DNA from: Turritopsis dohrnii
Lineage: Eukaryota > Cnidaria > Hydrozoa > Anthoathecata > Oceaniidae
Length of the DNA: 64,000 nucleotides
Direction of reading: 5' to 3'
NCBI GenBank assembly: GCA_027922465.2
Contig: BQMF02000119.1
Coordinates: 620,001-684,000, forward strand
The notes beneath the pieces are model-generated. The model was not told the DNA's origin, ran no database searches, and worked only from the letters and a program-made list of their open reading frames with translations. The translations under genes and the position numbers were made by a program. Positions 57,560 through 64,000 of this stretch are shown here, one piece after another; positions within the stretch are counted from its first letter, which is position 1; each line of letters opens with the position of its first letter.

Positions 57560-57901
57560 CAGTGTCCAATCTTAAGATTTTATCTAGGTGTCATGCCGGG
57601 CCATTGACATCATTGATTTTAGAATTTTTGGCGACCCGAAGGAAATTTTAATGGCCCGATATTCAATAACACTCTACAATTTCATTTGGACACACTTAGA
57701 AATGCTTACGAAATAGAAAAAAAGAGCTGAAATTGCATAGACAAACATAAAACTCAATTCTCTTGTATATAATGGAAATTCTTAAATCATGTTTACAATT
57801 TATATACTTTTTTTCGCCTGTCCATTCGGGCCACCACAACACTGGTTTTCAAAAATTTTGACTGTCTCAGACAGTCGGGCCACTGCTAAGATCAGACACT
57901 G
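57560..57901. mobile_element. hAT-like MITE with 5-bp target duplication TTTAT
   Basis: Ends CAGTGTCCAATCTTA and complement TAAGATCAGACACTG (two mismatches), flanked by TTTAT (57555-57559; 57902-57906). Subterminal GGGCCA/TGGCCC motifs at both ends. No ORF. Confidence 0.7.
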
Positions 57902-57906
57902 TTTAT

Positions 57907-58440
57907 AAACAACTAGCCGCCAAGGCGGCGTCGCTCGCCACCCATGTTCAACATGCGTCCAGTTCACGAAAAATAAAATGAAGAATTGGCAATGATAAGT
58001 TTGCCCATGTTGTAGAGCTGGAAAAACTGATCAAAAAAATGTATGGGATCGTTTAGCTACGATCAACGGTTAGAGAGATATCGTTGATCAAAGATTTTGA
58101 TGACGTCATAGCCGCAGTACCAAAAAAATTTGGGCCCAAATGTTGCGTCACCCCATCACCCGTCTCGCTGACCCCAAAGAACGTCAGTTATCCCTATTGG
58201 TTCTCGAGATATTTCCCTAAAAACGTCGCGTTCGATTGGGGATGCAATGCAATGATTCCCCGTGATCATAAAAAAAACTGACGTCAAATGATGCCACGTG
58301 CTTTTGGAATAATCGTGAAAAAAGTGTCTCTCGCATCTACGTGGTTTTACGCCCACATAAGAGGACGATGACCGTAAATTAAAAGTAAATATATCACTCT
58401 CTAAAATAAAAGTGGTATGCACAATCGCGGATTATTATAA
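57907..58440 (+). repeat. Dispersed repeat family D
   Basis: Begins with the hairpin GCCGCCAAGGCGGC then GTCGCTCGCCACCC and ends TCTAAAATAAAAGTGGTATG near 58401-58420. Matches 20085-20400 in order and orientation. A 3' hairpin without coding capacity could suit a non-autonomous rolling-circle or SINE-like element; not decided. Confidence 0.5.
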
Positions 58441-58481
58441 TAAGATTGTTTTTCATTATAGCTCTAGAACACTAAGAAACA

Positions 58482-60597
58482 ATGCTGATTAAAGTAAAGA
58501 CACTGACAGGAAAGGAGGTGCGCTGTTCGAATGCTTTGATTTTGCAAAACGATTTACAGAACTCTAACAGAAGAGGAATTTCTCCTAGTAATTATATCGA
58601 ATATTTGTGATAGGAATTATTTTGATGAGAGTTTTAGTTCATTAAACATTTGTTTCCAAAACTCAGAGTAGATTTTACTCCTGTTAAGTAACATTTGTCA
58701 TGGCCTGCACAGAATTGCTAATTTCAAATCTCAATCAAATCTGGATCATCTTATTTTATTTTTGCTTTGACGCTTTAGATTGAAATCGATATCGAACCTT
58801 ACGACAAGGTCAGTATTATTTTCCATTTTGTAACTTACAACCTTGAATTATGCTCAAAAAAAATAATCATCTGATGTTGTGTTGCAGGTGGAGAGAATCA
58901 AAGAGCGTGTGGAAGAAAAAGAAGGAATACCGCCTGCTCAGCAAAGGTTTGTTTCTTGTTCAAAAATATGTTGCTTCATTGACGATGTCATATATATATA
59001 TATGCCAGTCATGTAAATAAAGGAATTTTGTTTGGTCTGACTGTACAACCCTTGAGATGAGGGTTTGAGGTGCTCTCTGAGCCTCCTGTCGTGGTTAAGT
59101 TAAAATTTTAGAGGCTTTAATTAGCTCTAGATTGGCTTAAAATCCGTAGTTCTCTATTTTTCATCATAAAAGATTTTGAAATTTTTTCGGACTGGTCATT
59201 TTGTTGGTCGAACATTTCCTTTATTTTAGCTTTTATCTGTCAGATCAATGTGTAAAAATGATCGGACATGTCCGATGACCGACTGCTATTTACATCACTG
59301 CATGTTTTATTTTATGAAATCTATTGAAACACTTGTGTTTATAAATATTACTCTTACTTATTTGTAGGCTGATATTTAGTGGGAAACAAATGTAAGTTTT
59401 TTCAACATTATATCATTATACATTCACATTAGAACAGGCCTGGTCGTAAGAGGCGTGCGATCGCATGCGCACACCTCAACACCCCAAGATTTATTTATGC
59501 ACGTGTGGCAAGCACATGCCTGGCTTGTAATGACAAGTGTAATAACAAATGTTTATTTAAAAGTCAACAAAAATCTGTCCCAAAATGTTGAAAGTTTTGC
59601 TTCGGAAATTGTTCATGTGGTACGATTAAATTTTACAATAACGGAACGAAACTTTGCTACCATTTCAGTAGTGAGGTCTCCAAACGCTTTGGAATATGGT
59701 AGTGGTTTTGGATTAAAAATCAGTGTTCACAAATTTTCTTCGTTTGGTAGTAGAAAACAATTCTACTCAGCGAAATCTGCTTAGGAATGAAGAAGGAGCT
59801 TTGTGCGCGCGATTTTATTATGTATTATATTATTTAATTGTATTATGTAGTTTTCCCTTTCTTTTTAACGTTCTTTTAAGTTACAAAAGTATGAGCAAGG
59901 TTGCAGTTTCGAAAAAATAATCTTTTATTTAAAAAAATAGCCAGCCAGGTGGTGACGAGGTAATGGAACGGAAACGTCTTTAATTTAATTCAAAAACTAT
60001 TTGAACTTCAAACCAAAATGATGGGGAGTAATACAAATTGTTTTATTTTCAGGTTTTATTTTTCCTCCTTATTAATTTTTGAATAAATTTTATTTACCGT
60101 CAAAGTAATCTTTATATAGCTAACATTTTACGTTCGGAATCTTCGAAAACTTGTTTTGTTTTATTAATTCATTCTCCATGACAATCTCATTATTTTTACA
60201 TATATGATGACACATTTCAAATTTGACTTGATTAACATACAGAATGAAGATCGTTGATCTTAACTGGAAAAAATTGATCGCACATCTGTTAAAACTTTAC
60301 ACGAGCGCACGCCATAACTGATATCGTCAATTAAGGCGTGCAATGACCACACGTCTGCTAATTTTCTTATGACCAGGCATGTAAAGAATAACATTAAGAT
60401 ATTGATGATAACTGTGCAAAGAGAAAAATGATTTGGAATCTTTTTGTTCATCAGAATAAATTCTTACGTAAGAGTACCAATGTTTTTAAAGCTTGCTTTG
60501 TCTCTTTCCCAGGAACGACGACAAAACAGCTCAAGACTATAAAGTTTCTGGAGGATCTGTGTTACATCTTGTCCTAGCGTTAAGAGGTGGAATCTAA
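58482..60597 (+). CDS. NEDD8: NEDD8 ubiquitin-like modifier
   Basis: NEDD8 is conjugated to cullins to activate SCF-type ubiquitin ligases. Exons: 58482-58517, 58779-58808, 58888-58946, 59368-59391, 60513-60597; all GT-AG, phases agree, 77 residues. Translation: '[12 protein letters not shown]', '[10 protein letters not shown]', '[20 protein letters not shown]', 'LIFSGKQM', '[20 protein letters not shown]', 'LALRGGI'. Diagnostic residues that separate NEDD8 from ubiquitin are present (Lys4, '[15 protein letters not shown]', and Ala72 before 'LRGG' in place of ubiquitin Arg72). Mature end is Gly75-Gly76 with only one residue (Ile77) to be removed, compared with five in human. Intron 4 (1.1 kb) contains a hAT-like transposon. 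TBC1D20 begins ~530 bp downstream on the same strand. Confidence 0.97.
59435..60381. mobile_element. hAT-like element in NEDD8 intron 4
   Basis: Ends CAGGCCTGGTCGTAAGA (59435) and complement of CATGCCTGGTCATAAGA (60381). GCGTGCGATCGCATGCGC near the left end and GAGCGCACGCC near the right end form subterminal repeats. No clear target duplication. The 59885-60030 interior recurs inverted at 19440-19635. The open frame at 59455-59784 is not recognisable. Confidence 0.55.
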
Positions 60598-61128
60598 TTT
60601 TCGACACCATCGTCTGCAGCAATTCACAACAACAATTGAGGACCGAAATGCAAAATGGGCTTATTTATTCATAAAAACTGTTAACAAACTTTTTTTTACT
60701 GGATTTCAAATATGTGATATTTTTTCCATTCATAATGTTTTACTTCATTAAAGAAGCTCAATAATTCTATTTGCTTTATAAGTCATTTAAAAAATTTATT
60801 CTTCACCAAAGAACTGAGTCCAATTCAGCTATCCAATATTATGATGTTTTCCTGTGGACTAGAAGGGAGTTCCCAACAATGCATTGTATAGAATTAGGAT
60901 TATTTTTTGACATCGGCTTCTATATATAAATTGGTATATCTCTCATTTGTGCTGTTTTTTTCTATAATTCCATTAATTTTGATATACATAATATTGTACA
61001 GCCAACTATGTTAACTGCTTTCTGGTTCCAGATGCTCCATTGACTTCAACCCGTTGTTGTTTTATTCAGAAAGAGAACAAAAAAAGTTATGTCTAGCTAA
61101 AAATCTTTCATCATGGTTGTTGGCCATT
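60598..61128 (+). other. Short NEDD8-TBC1D20 intergenic interval
   Basis: Only ~530 bp separates the NEDD8 stop from the presumed TBC1D20 start on the same strand. It must hold the NEDD8 3' end and the TBC1D20 promoter or, if this organism trans-splices, a polycistronic spacer. No clear AATAAA was found close to the stop. Confidence 0.4.
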
Positions 61129-63830
61129 ATGAATACAGCTTCTTCAAGGAAAAAATATGGTGTTAGTAGTCAAAAACCTCGACAATTTCGACAAAAGCAA
61201 AAACCAAAACCAACGAAAAGTGATTCTGCTTCGTTACAAAAAGGTAAAGCAAAGTTAAAAGAGAAAACAACGTAACTACATCGAATTTCATCTGTAGATC
61301 TGATTGATCTTTAGATTTTGTCCTCCTTCGTAGATCTGTCCCCCTTCGTTTTATCCTCTTCTTTAACGACTTTAGATATCAAGATCAAAATACGCAAGTT
61401 AAATGATGCTTTGGAGGCTGATCCTGTTGATGTCGATCTTCTTCGAAAGCTCATGATACAACCAGATGGTTGCGTTACGAACGATATCAGATGCAAAGTG
61501 TGGCCGAAGCTACTAAATGTCAATGTTTTTGATTATCCTAGAAAGAAACAAGGTATGGAAATTTTGGTATTGATTGTAAAGTGCATTCACAAGGGGGATT
61601 ATTAATTCTTTGCATAAAAATATTGACTGTTATACAACCTTTTCTGTTTGTGTTAAACATTTAGCTTCATAGTAATTTCCCTAAGGTATTCTTGCTTTTG
61701 TTTTAGTTATAGTAAAAACATTTTATTTCCTAAAATAGCCAAAGCTTTTCGGTGTGTTACATTATCAATACAACAAGTTGTTTTACAATTCTTGCTTTAT
61801 TTGATAACAAAAAACAAGGGTTTTATTTTCAGTTTTTATGTGATAAATGATAGTGTTAGATATGCATTAAGTAGTATCTTTTCTATTTGTACAAATGACA
61901 CTAACATAGTTTTTAACAAAACTTAAAAGTTCTATCCGTCTAGTGTAAGATTCATCATGTGTCATAACTGTTTTTCAGCCGAGGTTGAGTCTAGAGAATT
62001 TCAAGAAAACAAATGGTGGCACCAGGTTAATCTGGACGTGAAACGTTCTCATCGAAGATTTCCACATGGTAGCTGACAATTTGATAGTTTGCTTAAAAAA
62101 ATAATTGTCGTTATTGGTTTTTTGGTGATGCTAAGAAAAACTATTATTTAAATTTATAAGGGTGCTCCGTTATTAGATTAATTTTATTGTGATAATATCT
62201 ATTTGTTCAAATACTACTTGAATTTGAAATTCAACAACTTTTCACCTTTCCTTTTTGCCAAATTTGTTTGCAATGTTTTATGACTTCTGTTGGTAAGGAT
62301 CATTACGTTGATTTAGATACACGACTGTCTCGTAAAAGAGTTTTACAGCATCAGCTAACAAGCATCATCATGCGAGTTCTTTGCCGAAACTCCGACTTGC
62401 ACTATTACCAGGTGAGATGATGATATTGCAGTGGAAATGTTTGGCGTAGGTTTGTTGTTGTTGTTGTTGTTGTTCTCTCTTGCTCTATTCGTTATCCGTC
62501 CACTTTGATACAATCTGACAAACTGATTTTTTAGACCTGTTTGGATTTAAAGAAAGTGATAGTAAACAAAACCATTTGCCACTGAATTCCACGTCTGCGT
62601 TTGAGATAAAACCACGCAAATTCACCTTACCTTCTTCTTTAGCTGGCTTTACCATGCTAGCTTTTAACAGTCCTCTAAATTAAGGTCGGCACTCGGCAAA
62701 AGCCGACCTTAAAACCAACGTAAAATCCCAAAAGCCGACCTGAAATTGCTATAAATTTTGCAGACCTATCTTGAATTAATTTCAGAGGGCTAGCTTTAAA
62801 GCAAAAAATATAAAAGCTGAAAGTTCTGAAAATTCTGAAAGAGCATTTGAAATTGTTTTCATTATAATACACTCGCAAGTTCCTAGAACAAGTTGACGAT
62901 TTTTTTCAAAGTAAAACTATTTGTTCAGGGTTACCATGACATCGCTGTTACGTTATTGAGAGTGCTTGGTGAAGATGTTGCAACGGCTCTGCTAGACCAG
63001 TTGTCCAACACACATATAAGGTATCACCTTTCCAAAATATCTTCGAAAATTTTTTCATTTGCAAATATAAATCAATTAATTAATGACATCAGCGCACAAT
63101 GAACAACAAGTTTTCGTAGCAGAAGCTTTTCCATTTTTATTTAAATCATTTTTAAGAATTTTTAGCATTGAAAATGATTTAAATAAAAATCAAAAAGCTT
63201 CTGCTACGGAAAACTTGTTTATTGAAGTTGTTTTAAACACCTTTGCAAAAAATATGTGAATCAATAGTTTTCGTGGCCTATGTTTACTATAGCGATGCAG
63301 ACATGAAAATGGCTTGCTTACTCCTCTTCTTGTTAGTTTTTTTTTATTTTGCAAACTCCATTAGTCCTCATATTGTTTGAAGTACACATGCTTTGAAGAC
63401 TGGGTCATTGAGACTTCTGTTGAATATTTATCTATTTATCATTTGACTGATGTATGTATACATCAAGTTCTTTCCTGTTTGTCCATAACCTTTTTATTTC
63501 ACCATTAGAGATTTCATGGACCGTAACATGAACCGCACAAATCGAATGCTTTCGTTTTTCTATGCGATCTTGTCCAAAGAAGATGCAATCCTAGCGGAAT
63601 TTCTCATCCGGTAGCAAGCTTCTAGTTCTTTTGCTGAAAGGAAAGTGTCGATTGTAAGAATTAACGTAATCTTTGATTTTCACACTAGGTCCGACGTCGG
63701 AACTATTTTTGCTTTGAGCTGGTTAATCACGTGGTTCGGTCACAATATAAATGGATTCGACTTGATTGTGAGGCTGTGTGACCTTTTTCTAGCCTCTCAT
63801 CCAGTGATGCCGGTCTATGTGTCAGTAGCA
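61129..63830 (+). CDS. TBC1D20: TBC1 domain family member 20 (Rab1 GAP), 5' part; continues off the window
   Basis: TBC1D20 is an ER-membrane GTPase-activating protein for Rab1/Rab18. Exons seen: 61129-61243, 61376-61552, 61979-62068, 62298-62411, 62929-63020, 63509-63610, 63689-63830. Matches in order: a basic N-tail; 'LNDALEADPVDVDLLRKLMI' and 'DIRCKVWPKLLNVN'; 'QVNLDVKRSHRRFPHG' (the IxxDxxR arginine-finger motif); 'LHYYQ/GYHDIAVTLLRVLG' (the YxQ glutamine finger); 'DFMDRNMNRTNRMLSFFYAI'; 'SDVGTIFALSWLITWFGHNI', 'GFDLIVRLCDLFLASHPVMP'. Both catalytic fingers are present. The remaining TBC part and C-terminal membrane span lie beyond 64000. Oddity: the 62068/62298 junction is phase 1 to phase 0 with the visible sites, so a micro-exon or another acceptor is missing. 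Start is the first ATG of a phase-1 exon; 61054 is an in-frame upstream alternative. Confidence 0.92.
62666..62800. mobile_element. Small MITE in TBC1D20 intron
   Basis: CCTCTAAATTAAGGTCGGC (about 62671) and inverted GAATTAATTTCAGAGGGCTA (about 62774) with an internal hairpin GGTCGGCACTCGGCAAAAGCC. Poorly conserved ends, boundaries approximate. Confidence 0.45.
63104..63230. mobile_element. Foldback repeat in TBC1D20 intron
   Basis: A ~127-bp inverted repeat: CAACAAGTTTTCGTAGCAGA, then AGCTTTTCCATTTTTATTTA on the left arm, with the near-perfect complement on the right (AAATAAAAATCAAAAAGCTT, CTGCTACGGAAAACTTGTT). The loop is short (~25 bp), giving a long potential hairpin. It just overlaps no exon. 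Confidence 0.75.
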
Positions 63831-64000
63831 GTAAGTTTTCGTTTTACGTCATTGTTGAATTTTGTCTGTATGACTGAAGGTGGCATGCCTTGTTGAAAAA
63901 TCTCTGCAAAGTAGTGCATTTCTAAAGAAATATATACACTATTTCAGTAACAATGCCCTTCATCGCAGTGACTTTTTGACGATTTTGCACACTGGAATGA
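63831..64000 (+). repeat. TBC1D20 intron with a dispersed repeat
   Basis: GTGCATTTCTAAAGAAATAT (63913) and ATCGCAGTGACTTTTTGACG (about 63963) parallel 46990-47055 (GTGCATTTCTATAGAAATAC ... TTGCAGTGATTTTTGGACG). No exon seen before the window ends. Confidence 0.5.

Larger units (their letters stand above)
55577..58481. other. Divergent intergenic region between SSR1 and NEDD8
   Basis: Must contain both promoters because the genes are transcribed away from each other. I see no further gene. Two repeats occupy its right half (57560-57901 and 57907-58440). The 57106-57369 open frame is T-rich and not recognisable. Confidence 0.5.

Noticed and set aside
59455..59784. 109-residue frame in NEDD8 intron 4
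   Set aside because: It falls inside a hAT-like element near its end and has no recognisable features.

Overview
The window reads as nuclear DNA of an early-branching animal, most likely a cnidarian (inference). It is AT-rich. Its genes are split by GT-AG introns, and three are conserved animal housekeeping genes: SSR1/TRAP-alpha, NEDD8 and TBC1D20. The rest is filled with decayed LINEs, a Penelope-like fragment, many small inverted-repeat transposons and tRNA-Asn-like sequences. No prokaryotic operon, CRISPR array or rRNA was seen.

Layout. 1-20.7 kb is a repeat landscape. It holds a broken LINE (1-1607, minus), a head-to-tail array of one repeat family (2.2-7.2 kb) with two tRNA-Asn-like bodies, and a second LINE (7.6-10.8 kb) cut inside its reverse-transcriptase region by a hAT-like element with a clean 5-bp target duplication. 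A further copy of the array repeat lies in inverted orientation at 13.4-14.7 kb, with other dispersed repeats to 20.7 kb.

21.08-36.9 kb (+) appears to be one large gene that I reconstructed exon by exon from splice signals and reading phase. It encodes an unfamiliar N-terminal domain, a Death-fold domain, an ~850-residue superfamily-1 helicase-like NTPase, a fibronectin-III-like domain, a short linker and a C-terminal ankyrin exon. A tandem duplication (31.5-39.8 and 39.8-45.8 kb) carries a second ankyrin terminal exon (43202-43695) with an equivalent splice acceptor and its own stop. The two ankyrin exons differ almost only by amino-acid replacements. This gene with its duplicated, rapidly diverging sensor exon is the best candidate here for an undescribed, innate-immune-like or recognition system. 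Function is inference.

45.8-58.5 kb: SSR1 (minus, 8 exons, 48373-55576), with a ~2.3 kb long-terminal-inverted-repeat transposon in its last intron, then a repeat-bearing intergenic stretch. 58.5-60.6 kb: NEDD8 (+, 5 exons). 61.1-64.0 kb: the 5' part of TBC1D20 (+), running off the right edge. Apart from shared strand and the 0.53 kb spacing of NEDD8 and TBC1D20, nothing in the sequence shows that the housekeeping genes are functionally linked to the Death-NTPase gene.
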